This document shows, in pieces, positions 1 to 8,837 of a DNA stretch of 64,000 nucleotides. Source of the stretch: Gammaproteobacteria bacterium (GTDB lineage: Bacteria; Pseudomonadota; Gammaproteobacteria; Competibacterales; Competibacteraceae); contig JACKMZ010000002.1 in the NCBI GenBank assembly GCA_024235135.1, positions 124,001-188,000 of the forward strand, given 5' to 3'. Under the pieces are notes generated by a model. That model had not been told where the DNA came from and ran no database searches. It saw only the letters and a list, made by a program, of their open reading frames with translations. Position numbers and translations under genes: made by a program. The stretch's first letter is position 1. Every line of letters begins with the position of its first letter.

Positions 1-1
1 C

Positions 2-1813
2 ATCACCGGTCAGTTGTACAAACAGTTCGCCATCACCATCGCTATTTCGGTGATCATCTCCGGCTTGGTCGCCCTGACCCTCAGTCCGGCATTGGCGGCG
101 ATTCTGCTAAAACCCTCGCACGGCGAGAAAAACATTTTCTTTCGCGGTTTCGAGAAAAGCTTCGGCATTTTGACCAACGGCTACGTCGCGGGCTCCTCGT
201 TCCTGATCCGGCGAGTTCTGATCGGTCTGTTATTGTTCGGTGGTTTGCTATTCGTCACTTTCGGGCTGTTCAAAAGCATTCCTAGCGGCTTCGTACCTGA
301 CGAAGACCAGGGCTATCTGGTGGGGGTGGCCATCTTGCCGGACGGAGCCAGTCTGGATCGTACCCGCGAAGTGGTCCTGCAAGCCAACCAGATATTCTCC
401 AAGAACCCGGCGGTGGCCAACGTAGTCAGCCTGAATGGCTTCAGCCTGTTGGACAGCCAGAACAAACCCAATTTCGCCACGTTCTTCCTGCCGCTCAAGG
501 ACTGGAAGGAGCGGGAGGCTCCAGAGCTGCACGCTTTCGCCACGCAAAAAACGTTGCAGGCCGAGGTTTTCCAGCAAATCAAGGAAGCCCAGGTGATGCT
601 ATTCAACCCCCCGCCCATTCCCGGCATGAGCAGTACCGGCGGCTTTGAATTCTGGGTTCAGGATCGAGGCGGCGCCGGTTCCAAGGCACTGGAGGAAGCG
701 GTGCAAAAACTCATCGCCAAAGCCAAGGAAAAGCCCGTGCTCGGTCCGTTGACCAGCACTTTCCGCGCGAATTCCCAGCAGTTGTTCGTCGATCTGGATC
801 GGGAAAAAGCCCGCGCGCTGAACGTACCGATCAACGATGTATTCGATTTGCTGCAAGGATTATTCGGCTCGATCTACGTCAACGATTTCAACAAGTTGGG
901 TCGGACATTTCGGGTGATGCTGCAAGCTGACACCGAATACCGCACCCGTCCGGAGGACATCAGTCAAGTCTACGTACGCTCGACGACCGGCGAAATGATC
1001 CCGTTAAGCACCCTGGTTACGGTGCAATACGCCACCGGCCCGGACAACGTGTCGCGCTTCAATGTATTTCCCGCCGCTCGCATCAACGGCAACGCCGCTC
1101 CGGGCTACAGTTCCGGACAAGCGTTGGCGACGATGGAAACCCTGGCCAAGGAAGTCCTGCCGGAAGGCATGAGCTATGCCTGGGCCGGCCAAGCCTTTCA
1201 GGAAAAACAGGTGGGCGCGGCTTCGGCGTTGGCCTTCGTATTCGGCATTATCATGGTGTTCCTTATTCTCGCGGCGCAGTATGAAAAATGGACCCTGCCC
1301 ATCGCGGTGATCATCGCCGTGCCGTTCGCCGTGGCGGGCGCGCTGCTGGCGATTCTGCTGCGCGGTCTGGTCAACGACGTGTATTTCCAGATCGGCTTGG
1401 TGACGCTCATTGCCCTGGCCGCCAAGAACGCGATTCTGATCGTCGAGTTCGCCGTGATGAAACGCGAAGAAGGATTGTCGGCCATCGATGCGGCGTTGGA
1501 AGCGGCGCGGCTGCGTTTCCGGCCGATCATCATGACCTCGCTGGCCTTCATTCTCGGTTGCGTACCGCTGGCGCTCAGCACCGGCGCGGGCGCTTTCAGC
1601 CGGCACTCCATCGGCACCGGGGTGATCGGGGGCATGTTGGGCGCCACCTGCGTCGCCATCTTCTTTATTCCCTTGTTCTACCGGCTGTTCAGCGGCCGCG
1701 GCCCCCGCAGCGAACCGGCGGCCGGCGACAGTTCGACCCCGACCACTCCAACCACCCCGACCGGCGAATCCACGGCGCCCGCCCAACTCAAGGAGGAAGG
1801 CGGTCATGCCTGA
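2..1813 (+). CDS. RND (HAE1) efflux pump inner-membrane permease, C-terminal part
   Basis: This is the last ~600 residues of an AcrB/MexB-type proton-driven multidrug pump; the reading frame is open to the left edge, so about 440 N-terminal residues are outside the window. The first visible residues (ITGQLYKQFAIT) correspond to the segment following TM6 of AcrB, so the TM4 proton-relay aspartates are not visible. The C-terminal membrane half is intact, including the AKNAILIVEFA helix near 1421-1454 that carries the conserved relay lysine, and the RPIIMTSLAFILG and GTGVIGGM segments. The protein ends in a Pro/Thr-rich tail. It overlaps the next gene by 8 bp, so the two are translated together as an efflux operon. 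Family is certain; the substrate is not determinable. Confidence 0.95.
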   Translation: MTGQLYKQFAITIAISVIISGLVALTLSPALAAILLKPSHGEKNIFFRGFEKSFGILTNGYVAGSSFLIRRVLIGLLLFGGLLFVTFGLFKSIPSGFVPDEDQGYLVGVAILPDGASLDRTREVVLQANQIFSKNPAVANVVSLNGFSLLDSQNKPNFATFFLPLKDWKEREAPELHAFATQKTLQAEVFQQIKEAQVMLFNPPPIPGMSSTGGFEFWVQDRGGAGSKALEEAVQKLIAKAKEKPVLGPLTSTFRANSQQLFVDLDREKARALNVPINDVFDLLQGLFGSIYVNDFNKLGRTFRVMLQADTEYRTRPEDISQVYVRSTTGEMIPLSTLVTVQYATGPDNVSRFNVFPAARINGNAAPGYSSGQALATMETLAKEVLPEGMSYAWAGQAFQEKQVGAASALAFVFGIIMVFLILAAQYEKWTLPIAVIIAVPFAVAGALLAILLRGLVNDVYFQIGLVTLIALAAKNAILIVEFAVMKREEGLSAIDAALEAARLRFRPIIMTSLAFILGCVPLALSTGAGAFSRHSIGTGVIGGMLGATCVAIFFIPLFYRLFSGRGPRSEPAAGDSSTPTTPTTPTGESTAPAQLKEEGGHA

Positions 1814-3302
1814 TAACGCCCGCGTGCAAACGAACCCTCGTCACTTTTGTGGAAAAATGCGCCTGCTGACAGCGACCATCGTCATCGCGCTGTCGGGTTG
1901 CGCGGTCGGCCCGGATTATCAGCCGCCTACCATCGACACGCCGGATACTTGGCGGCTCACCCTGGATGAAGGCACCGATTATTCCAATTCCGCCTGGTGG
2001 CGGTCATTCCAGGACCCCGTACTGGATCAATTGATTCAACAAGCCTTGAAGGACAACAAGGATCTCAAAATCGCGGCGGCGGTCATCGAGGAGTATATGG
2101 GCCGTTACGGAGCCACGCGCGCCAATCAATTTCCACAACTTGACGCCAGCGGTTCCGCCATTCGAGGCCGTAGCGCGGAATCCGAACGTCTACCGGGCAC
2201 CGACGCCGTGGGCGAAAGCTATCGCATCGACCTCAACGCCTATTTCGAAATTGATTTCTGGGGCCGTTTGCGCCGGGCCACGGAGGCCGCCCGAGCCGAT
2301 CTGCTGGCCAGCGAAGAAGCCCGGCGTACCGTGGTGCTGACCCTGGTATCGGCGGTCGCCTCCAGTTACATCAACCTGCGGGAACTGGACAAGGAACTGG
2401 ACATCTCACGCGAAACGCTAAAGACCCGCGAGGAATCCGTGCGCATCGCGCGGCTGCGTTTCCAGGCCGGATTGACCTCCGAACAGCCTTACCAGCAGGC
2501 TGTCGCCGAATACCAAGCCGCCGCCCTGAAAATACCGCTGCTGGAAAAAAGGATCGCCCAGCAGGAAAACGCCTTGAGCTTGTTACTCGGGCGAAACCCC
2601 GCTCCGATCGACCGCGGGCGTGGACTCAATGAACTGGCCATGCCCGGCGTACCGCAGGGCCTACCCTCCACGCTATTGGTGCGGCGCCCCGACATTCGCC
2701 AAGCGGAACAGCAACTGATCGCCGCCAATGCCCTGATCGGCGTGGCTCGGGCGGAGTACTTCCCCACCATTTCGCTGACGGGCGCGCTGGGTTCGGCCAG
2801 TTCCGATCTGTCCGATCTGTTTTCGGGACCGGCACGGACCTGGTCCTACGGGGGCGCTTTGCTGGCTCCGATATTCACCGCGGGCAAAATCGCCGGTCAG
2901 GTCCAAGTAGCCGAAGCCCAACAGCAACAGGCCTTGCTGAATTATCAGCAAACCATACAAACGGCGTTTAGCGAGGTGGACGACAGCCTGGTCGATTTGA
3001 GTAAATCTCAAGAACAGTACGAGGCGCAAAAAAAGCAGGTCGAAGCGTATAGCCGTTATGCGCATCTGGCCCAGTTGCGCTACGACAATGGCTACACCAG
3101 CTATCTGGAAGTCGTGGATGCGCAACGCAATCTGTTCGAATCCGAACTGGCCTTAACGCAGAATAAAGGCAGTGTTTTCCTGGCCGTGATCAATCTCTAC
3201 AAAGCCATGGGTGGCGGTTGGGTAACGGAAGCCGAAACCTTAGCGCAAGTGGAGCCCGACCCATCGAACGACGGGCAAGCTCAGCACCCGTCACAACCTT
3301 GA
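1806..3302 (+). CDS. NodT/OprM-family outer-membrane efflux lipoprotein
   Basis: This is the outer-membrane channel of the tripartite RND pump. A lipobox LSGC places the lipidated cysteine at residue 32, followed by the family signature AVGPDYQPP and two OEP repeats (roughly residues 90-290 and 300-490). The start at 1806 has a strong AGGAGG behind it inside the permease gene. An internal ATG at 1857 would give a more canonical 15-residue signal peptide but has only a weak ribosome binding site. The protein (498 aa) is slightly longer than OprM because of this N-terminal extension and a C-terminal tail. It forms an operon with the upstream permease; the periplasmic adaptor gene presumably lies left of the window. 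Confidence 0.93.
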   Translation: MPDNARVQTNPRHFCGKMRLLTATIVIALSGCAVGPDYQPPTIDTPDTWRLTLDEGTDYSNSAWWRSFQDPVLDQLIQQALKDNKDLKIAAAVIEEYMGRYGATRANQFPQLDASGSAIRGRSAESERLPGTDAVGESYRIDLNAYFEIDFWGRLRRATEAARADLLASEEARRTVVLTLVSAVASSYINLRELDKELDISRETLKTREESVRIARLRFQAGLTSEQPYQQAVAEYQAAALKIPLLEKRIAQQENALSLLLGRNPAPIDRGRGLNELAMPGVPQGLPSTLLVRRPDIRQAEQQLIAANALIGVARAEYFPTISLTGALGSASSDLSDLFSGPARTWSYGGALLAPIFTAGKIAGQVQVAEAQQQQALLNYQQTIQTAFSEVDDSLVDLSKSQEQYEAQKKQVEAYSRYAHLAQLRYDNGYTSYLEVVDAQRNLFESELALTQNKGSVFLAVINLYKAMGGGWVTEAETLAQVEPDPSNDGQAQHPSQP

Positions 3303-3327
3303 GCAATGTATTGGGGGGCCAATCGAC

Positions 3328-3702
3328 ATGAGCGAGCTGTCTGACGATAAAGGCGTTCTCGCCGTCCTGATTGAGAGACTGGAGCAACAAAGGATTCCCA
3401 GGGCCTTGAAGCTTAAGGAAAAGGTGGATAGCGGAGAACGGCTTGGCGATGCCGATCTTGCGTTTCTCAAAACCGTATTCGCCGATGCCAACCAGATCAA
3501 ACCGCTCATCGATCGGCGCCCGTTCAGCGTCGGTGACCACGTTGTATTGCAATTCCGATGCCAACTAGATCAAAACGCTCACCGATCGGCGCCCGGAATA
3601 CCACTCCCTGGTCACCCGGGTATTGAAGCTGTACTCCGAAATCACGGAAAAGGCGCTGGAGAACGAACAAAAGGCGGCAAAATAACCCCAGGCACCCGGT
3701 AG
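3328..3702 (+). CDS. Small conserved hypothetical protein, frameshifted by an internal duplication
   Basis: The ORF starts 25 bp after the efflux operon with a G-rich ribosome binding site. Residues 1-65 (ELSDDKGVLAVLIERLEQQR onward) look like a small helical cytoplasmic protein. A 41-bp segment (3482-3522) recurs at 3555-3595 with three mismatches, an offset of 73 bp, which is not a multiple of three. Past the second copy, the frame ending at TAA 3683-3685 encodes a plausible helical tail (EYHSLVTRVLKLYSEITEKA) that continues naturally from the first copy (DRRP-EYHSL). The listed reading frame therefore runs into out-of-frame sequence after about residue 65. It is either a recently damaged gene or one with an altered C-terminus. 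No function is assigned. Confidence 0.55.
   Translation: MSELSDDKGVLAVLIERLEQQRIPRALKLKEKVDSGERLGDADLAFLKTVFADANQIKPLIDRRPFSVGDHVVLQFRCQLDQNAHRSAPGIPLPGHPGIEAVLRNHGKGAGERTKGGKITPGTR
3482..3595 (+). repeat. Imperfect 41-bp direct repeat, 73-bp period, within the small hypothetical gene
   Basis: Copies at 3482-3522 and 3555-3595 match at 38 of 41 positions, separated by 32 bp of unrelated sequence. The second copy, read in the frame of the downstream tail, has TAG where the first has CAG, so the spacing and a stop both break the ancestral frame. Confidence 0.85.
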
Positions 3703-3741
3703 CCGCCTACCCTCGGGAGGAGAGCCGCGTTTTATCCCGCC

Positions 3742-3771
3742 GCCCGCCGCTTACAGGAGAAAGCGGCGGGC
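3742..3771. terminator. GC-rich 11-bp hairpin between convergent genes
   Basis: Arms 3742-3752 and 3761-3771 are perfectly complementary with an 8-nt loop. The hairpin spans the stop codon of the minus-strand gene. On the plus strand it is followed only by TTCCTC, so if it is a terminator it lacks a good U-tract. Confidence 0.35.
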
Positions 3772-4797
3772 TTCCTCGAAGGGATCAGGCGGCATCAGGA
3801 TCTCGTCTCTCGGATAACAAATGAACGAAATCACCAACTTGCGGCCATCTTCCAACACCGCCTCGTTGAAATCCACGCGGTTCGAGGGACGTTCCGTGTT
3901 GTCGGGCACTTTGTGATTCATTTGATCCAAGTGCAGTGTGGCTTGCTCCAGGCGTAGATATTTCTCGGACTCGGCGAGCACGGACCTGACCTTGGTCAAA
4001 TGGTGATCGATGGCGCCCGAATCCGCCCGTACTCGCTCCAATTTCTTTTCGATGGTCTGGATACGTTCCTCCAAGGCCATGAAATCCTGCGCGTTCTGTG
4101 GCATGGACCCCATCAATGAGTCCAGACCCGGTTTCCCGGATTTCAGGGTATTGGCTTTCTGGCGCAGCAATACGCGTTGCCGTTCCAATTCACGCTTCTG
4201 GACTCGGAGGGTAAGCAATTCCTGTAAAGCGACTTTAATCAGGTGGTCGAAAGCCCGCTTTTTCAATTCACGGCGAGTGTCATGTTCTTCGGACGCCGGG
4301 AACGCCACTCCGTGGTTGCTGAAACTCACCGTTATCTGAGGCACGGAATGCTGGATGATGTCGCCGTCCAACGCCATACCCAGCACGGTTTTTTCGCATC
4401 GTTCCATGCCGAGCACGGCGTAGACGGTATCCGGTAAGGCCGAATCGGCCGAACCTTGTCCTTGGCGAAGGTAGTTGCGAAACCCCTGACTGAAGCTCAC
4501 GGTTTGTTGCAGATGATCAGGAGAGACGAAGAAGGCCCGCAGGTGCGGGTCTATGGAAAACCGCCGTTTGGAGATCGGCCGCGAGGGCGGTAACGAATCG
4601 ACCAGGGTCACGACATAATCCATGGCGTGCACGACGGAGTCCCGCAATTTTTTGCGATAATCGCCGACGGCGCGTAAACGCGCATCCGTCCCATCCACGA
4701 CCCGTTCGATCGCCGCCTGGATTAGCGCCTCGTCGAATCGGTCGGAGGCCGCCGTCGCGGACGCCAGAAACAAGGATTGCATAAATCGGAAAACCAC
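3751..4797 (-). CDS. Hypothetical coiled-coil protein
   Basis: I do not recognise this 348-residue protein. It has no signal peptide or membrane segment and looks cytoplasmic. The central part (about residues 185-280) is rich in heptad-like Lys/Glu/Arg/Leu and probably forms coiled coils (RVQKRELERQRVLLRQKA; EERIQTIEKKLERVR). The N-terminal third contains a Pro-rich segment (SLPPSRPISKRRFSIDPHLR) and the C-terminal 50 residues end in a predicted beta segment (VLEDGRKLVISFICYPRDE). It is convergent with the efflux-operon genes and divergent from the AI-2E-type permease. Codon use resembles its neighbours, so there is no sign of recent transfer. Confidence 0.7.
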   Translation of the reverse strand: MVFRFMQSLFLASATAASDRFDEALIQAAIERVVDGTDARLRAVGDYRKKLRDSVVHAMDYVVTLVDSLPPSRPISKRRFSIDPHLRAFFVSPDHLQQTVSFSQGFRNYLRQGQGSADSALPDTVYAVLGMERCEKTVLGMALDGDIIQHSVPQITVSFSNHGVAFPASEEHDTRRELKKRAFDHLIKVALQELLTLRVQKRELERQRVLLRQKANTLKSGKPGLDSLMGSMPQNAQDFMALEERIQTIEKKLERVRADSGAIDHHLTKVRSVLAESEKYLRLEQATLHLDQMNHKVPDNTERPSNRVDFNEAVLEDGRKLVISFICYPRDEILMPPDPFEEARRFLL

Positions 4798-4956
4798 GGC
4801 CCTTTTCCTCGCTTACAGCGTTATGAACGGTTTGCCTGAAATATCTAGCGGAAAACCCGCCTAGTGCAAGTCGGGTCCTTCGAACTTAGGGGGTATCAGG
4901 CCACCGTGACGTCCTCTCATGCAAAAGCGATTCGATGAACACGAGCACTTTAACTC

Positions 4957-6084
4957 ATGAACCCGCCTTCCCCTCATCCGAATGACGACAGTCGATATCT
5001 GAACAAAGCCTTGGAGGTTACGATCCGCATCGGCATCGTGGCGCTGCTGGCCGCCTGGTGTTTTTTGATCGTCCAACCCTTCATCGTTCCTGTGGTCTGG
5101 GGCATCATCATCGCAACTTCCGCGTATCCGGGTTACTGCCGGTTGCGGACGGTGTTGGGCGAGCGCGGTGGACTGGCCGCACTGATTTTCACCCTGTTGG
5201 CCCTGATTTTTCTGATAGTCCCCAGCATCCTGTTGGCGGGAACGCTGGTGGACGGCATTCGGTGGCTGGCGGAAAACCTGGCCAAGGGAACGCTGAAAAT
5301 TCCTCCACCACCGGAAAGCGTCGGCGGCTGGCCGTTGATCGGCGACTGGGTCCAGCAATTCTGGGGACTGGCTTCCAGCAATCTGGAAGCTGCGTTACAG
5401 CAGATTGCCCCCCATTTGAGAACCTTCAGCAAATGGCTGTTATCAGTCGGCGCCGGGGTCGGCCTGGACATCTTGCAATTCATCGTCGCTTTTATTATTG
5501 CCGGCGTTCTGCTGACCCATGACGAAAGGGGCCGAGCCATGGCGCGGACCATCGCCCTAAGGCTGTCGGGCGATCGGGGACTGCAGTTCGCCAAATTGGC
5601 TCAGGTCACGGTGCGCAGCGTCACCCGCGGCATTTTGGGAGTGGCCATCGTGCAGGCCCTGCTGGCCGGCCTGGGCTTTCTCGTCGCCGACGTGCCCGGC
5701 GCGGGTCTGTGGGCTTTGCTCTGTCTGCTATTGGCCATCATACAGGTCGGTCCGACACTGATTCTGATTCCCGTCGCGATTTATGTGTTTTCCACCGCCA
5801 ACACCTTGTTTGCCATCGTGTATCTTATTTGGAGCGTCTTTGTCGGCGTGGTCGACAATATCCTCAAGCCTCTGCTCCTGGGACGCGGGGTCGATGTGCC
5901 GATGCTCGTCATCTTCGTCGGAGCCATCGGGGGTTTGCTTTCCATGGGTCTGATCGGCCTGTTCGTCGGCTCCATCATCCTGGTACTGAGTTATAAGCTA
6001 TTGCTGGCCTGGCTGGGCGAGGAACCGAGTCCACCGCAAGAATCGAGCGCCGATACCCATCAACCGCCCACTCAAGGGCCGTGA
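4957..6084 (+). CDS. AI-2E family transporter (YdiK/PerM-like permease)
   Basis: This 375-residue polytopic inner-membrane protein has about seven to eight hydrophobic segments and the PF01594-type arrangement: two N-terminal helices (IGIVALLAAWCFLIVQPFIV), a soluble loop around residues 95-150, then paired helices near residues 210-345 with the family segment DNILKPLLLGRG. Members export or exchange small molecules (autoinducer-2 in TqsA, Na+/H+ in some). The substrate cannot be inferred here. The tail is hydrophilic and Pro-rich. It stands alone, divergent from the coiled-coil gene and about 150 bp upstream of the MaoC-Pta gene. Confidence 0.88.
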   Translation: MNPPSPHPNDDSRYLNKALEVTIRIGIVALLAAWCFLIVQPFIVPVVWGIIIATSAYPGYCRLRTVLGERGGLAALIFTLLALIFLIVPSILLAGTLVDGIRWLAENLAKGTLKIPPPPESVGGWPLIGDWVQQFWGLASSNLEAALQQIAPHLRTFSKWLLSVGAGVGLDILQFIVAFIIAGVLLTHDERGRAMARTIALRLSGDRGLQFAKLAQVTVRSVTRGILGVAIVQALLAGLGFLVADVPGAGLWALLCLLLAIIQVGPTLILIPVAIYVFSTANTLFAIVYLIWSVFVGVVDNILKPLLLGRGVDVPMLVIFVGAIGGLLSMGLIGLFVGSIILVLSYKLLLAWLGEEPSPPQESSADTHQPPTQGP

Positions 6085-6230
6085 CTTGCCTGGTCCACGA
6101 ATGGCTTTTTACTGCGTTACATGACTGTCAAGAAAGATCGCCATAATGACCGCCGATTGACCGCAGGGTCAGCTTTTGGCTGTTGAGTTAAAGGCGGACC
6201 GGAAGCGAACAGACTTAAGAAAGCATTCGA

Positions 6231-7637
6231 ATGAAAACTGAAATTATCGAGAACCAGACCTACGATGAATTACAGGTCGGCGATACGGCGCAACTCACGC
6301 GGACGGTAAACCAAGGCGATATCGAACTGTTCGCCGCCGCATCGGGGGACTTCAATCCCAGTCACGTGGACCAATCCTATGCCGACGAGCATCAGATGGG
6401 CCAACTCGTGGCTCACAGTATGTGGGGCAGTTCGTTGTTTTCCAGCCTGCTGGGCAACGTGCTGCCCGGACCGGGTACCGTCTATCGCAATCAGAACATG
6501 AATTTTCACCGCCCGGTCTTTCTGGGCGATACCCTGACCGCCAAGGTGACGGTCTCCGCCAAGCGGCCCGATTTCCGTACGGTCATCTTCGAGTGCCAGG
6601 CATTCAATGGCCATGATGACATGGTCATTACCGGCACCGCCGAAGTGACCGCGCCAGGCTCCAAGATACGTCGAACCCGCGTCGATCTGCCAGGTTTCGA
6701 GACGGGTCGGCAGGACCGCTTCGCGGAGTTGATCGCTCAAGGCGCCGGGCTGGAGGCGCCGCCCACCGCCATCGCCCATCCCTGTGACAGCAGTTCCTTG
6801 ACCGCGGCGCTGGAAGCGGCAAAAGCGGGATTCATCGTGCCCATTCTGGTGGGGCCCGAAGCCAAGATCCGCGCGGTGGCCGAGGCCAATGAGCTGGACC
6901 TGAACGGCGTGACCGTCGTGGAAGCCGAGCACAGTCACGCCGCCGCCGAGAAAGCCGTTGAACTGGTCAGGTCCGGCGCGGCGGAAGTCTTGATGAAAGG
7001 GAGCCTGCACACCGACGAACTGTTGGGAGCGGTCGTTCGCACAGGAACCGGACTCCGTACCGAACGACGGCTCAGCCACGTTTTCATTCTGGATGTGCCC
7101 ACCTATTCCAAGCTGCTGATGGTCACCGACGCCGCCATCAATATATTTCCCAATCTGGACGACAAACGGGACATTTGCCAGAACGCCATCAATCTGGCCC
7201 ACGCCCTGGGCATCTCCCAACCCAAGGTGGCTTTGCTTTCCGCCGTTGAAGATGTGCGCACCAAAATCCCCTCCACGCTGGAAGCCGCCGCCTTGTGCAA
7301 GATGGCGGATCGCGGCCAGATCACGGGCGCCTTGCTGGACGGTCCTTTGGCCATGGACAACGCCATCAGCAAGAAAGCGGCCATCACCAAAGGCATCCGT
7401 TCGGAGGTGGCCGGCGACGCTGATATTCTCCTGGCGCCGGACCTGGAAGCCGGCAATATCCTGGTGAAACAACTCACCTTTCTCGGCAACGCGGACGCCG
7501 CGGGACTGGCTCTGGGCGCTCGGGCGACAATCATTTTGACCAGCCGGGCGGACAGTTTGCGAGTCAAGCTCGCTTCCTGCGCGATGGCCAAGCTGGATGC
7601 TCATCATCGCCGCAAACTGCGGGAGATTCCGTTGTGA
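6231..7637 (+). CDS. MaoC-like hydratase / phosphate acetyltransferase fusion
   Basis: This is a two-domain enzyme of 468 residues. Residues ~10-140 form a MaoC-like hot-dog domain with the hydratase signature SGDFNPSHVD and the following AHSMWGSSLFSSLLG. Residues ~165-465 form a PTA_PTB phosphotransacylase domain (VLMKGSLHTDELLGAVV; KVALLSAVEDVRTKIPST; ITGALLDGPLAMDNAIS). It interconverts acyl-CoA and acyl-phosphate, supplying acetate kinase. The stop codon overlaps the GTG start of the kinase by 4 bp, which is strong evidence for translational coupling. Such fusions are known as bifunctional enoyl-CoA hydratase/phosphate acetyltransferase; whether the MaoC half is active on enoyl-CoA here is inference. 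Confidence 0.93.
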   Translation: MKTEIIENQTYDELQVGDTAQLTRTVNQGDIELFAAASGDFNPSHVDQSYADEHQMGQLVAHSMWGSSLFSSLLGNVLPGPGTVYRNQNMNFHRPVFLGDTLTAKVTVSAKRPDFRTVIFECQAFNGHDDMVITGTAEVTAPGSKIRRTRVDLPGFETGRQDRFAELIAQGAGLEAPPTAIAHPCDSSSLTAALEAAKAGFIVPILVGPEAKIRAVAEANELDLNGVTVVEAEHSHAAAEKAVELVRSGAAEVLMKGSLHTDELLGAVVRTGTGLRTERRLSHVFILDVPTYSKLLMVTDAAINIFPNLDDKRDICQNAINLAHALGISQPKVALLSAVEDVRTKIPSTLEAAALCKMADRGQITGALLDGPLAMDNAISKKAAITKGIRSEVAGDADILLAPDLEAGNILVKQLTFLGNADAAGLALGARATIILTSRADSLRVKLASCAMAKLDAHHRRKLREIPL

Positions 7638-8812
7638 ACGGCGGCATTCTCGTCATCAACGCCGGTTCATCCAGCATCAAGTTCTCACTGTTCGATGCTT
7701 CCGCGAGCGACGCCTTGACGAACGTCGCCAAGGGGCAGGTCGAAGGCATAGGCGTTCACCCTCATTTCATCGCCAAGACGATCGCCGGCGAGGTTTTGGC
7801 GGAACATGACTGGGATGACGCAGCGACCGATCGTGCGATTCTGCTCAGGCGCTTGTTGGATTGGATCAATTCGTATCTGGGCGGCGGAGGTCGGCTGCGC
7901 GCCGTGGGGCACCGCGTCGTATTCGGTGGGGAACGCTATCAGGCGCCTGTGCGAGTCACTCCGGACGTGCTGCAAGCATTGATCGAATTGATTCCGCTGG
8001 TGCCGCTGCATCAACCGGCCAATCTCGCCCCGATTCAGGCCCTCGCCCAAATCGATCCGGAACTACCCCAGATTGCCTGTTTCGATACCGCCTTTCACGG
8101 TACCGTTCCTCGCTTGGCTCGAACCTATGGTCTACCGCGAAGCCTGACCGAGGAAGGCGTGCAGGGATATGGGTTTCATGGGCTGTCCTACGAGTACATT
8201 GCGGGCGAGTTGCCGCGCTTCGATCCCCAAGCCGCCCAAGGCCGCGCCGTGGTCGCGCACCTGGGAAGCGGAGCCAGCCTGTGCGCGCTGGTGCGTGGCA
8301 AAAGCACGGCCTGCACCCTGGGTTTCAGCGCCCTGGATGGTTTGTTGATGGGCACTCGTCCAGGCCACCTGGACCCCGGCGTATTGCTGTATCTGTTAAT
8401 GGAAAAACAACTGGACGCCAAGGCACTGGAACACCTGCTCTATCAAGAATCGGGACTGCTGGGGGTTTCCGGGATCAGCAACGACATGCGCGATCTACTG
8501 TCCAGCACCCATCCTCACGCCCAGGAAGCCGTGGACTTGTTCGTTTACCGGGCCGCCCGCGAACTCGGTTCGATAGCCGCGGCGGCCGGCGGGCTGGATG
8601 CGTTGATCTTCACGGCCGGGGTCGGAGAAAATGCCGCCCCGATACGCGCGGGTATTTGCCAGCAAGCCGCCTGGCTGGGCGTCGAGCTGGATACGGCCGC
8701 CAATCAGGCCGGTGGACCGAGGATCAGCACGGCGAGCAGTCGGGTTGGCGTTTGGGTGATCCCCACCAACGAGGAACTGATGATTGCCCGTCACAGTATC
8801 GCCCTGGTTTAG
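7634..8812 (+). CDS. ackA: Acetate kinase (acetate/propionate kinase)
   Basis: This 392-residue member of the acetokinase (ASKHA) family makes ATP and acetate from acetyl-phosphate. The phosphate-binding INAGSSSIKFSLFD motif is at residues 8-21. Also present are VGHRVVFGG, the FDTAFHGTVP active-site segment, GYGFHGLSYEY, HLGSGAS, MGTRPGHLDPG and the adenosine-binding FTAGVGENA near the C-terminus. Translation starts at a GTG that overlaps the stop of the phosphotransacetylase gene (GTGA). Together the pair constitutes the Pta-AckA pathway for acetate overflow or assimilation. Length is typical. Confidence 0.96.
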   Translation: MNGGILVINAGSSSIKFSLFDASASDALTNVAKGQVEGIGVHPHFIAKTIAGEVLAEHDWDDAATDRAILLRRLLDWINSYLGGGGRLRAVGHRVVFGGERYQAPVRVTPDVLQALIELIPLVPLHQPANLAPIQALAQIDPELPQIACFDTAFHGTVPRLARTYGLPRSLTEEGVQGYGFHGLSYEYIAGELPRFDPQAAQGRAVVAHLGSGASLCALVRGKSTACTLGFSALDGLLMGTRPGHLDPGVLLYLLMEKQLDAKALEHLLYQESGLLGVSGISNDMRDLLSSTHPHAQEAVDLFVYRAARELGSIAAAAGGLDALIFTAGVGENAAPIRAGICQQAAWLGVELDTAANQAGGPRISTASSRVGVWVIPTNEELMIARHSIALV

Positions 8813-8837
8813 CGAATCCACCGCGACGAGCGAATAT

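Noticed and set aside
6270..7607. 445-codon open frame opposite the MaoC-Pta gene
   Set aside because: It is a shadow of a GC-rich coding region; composition is Gln/Gly/His-rich and the opposite strand has a certain enzyme.
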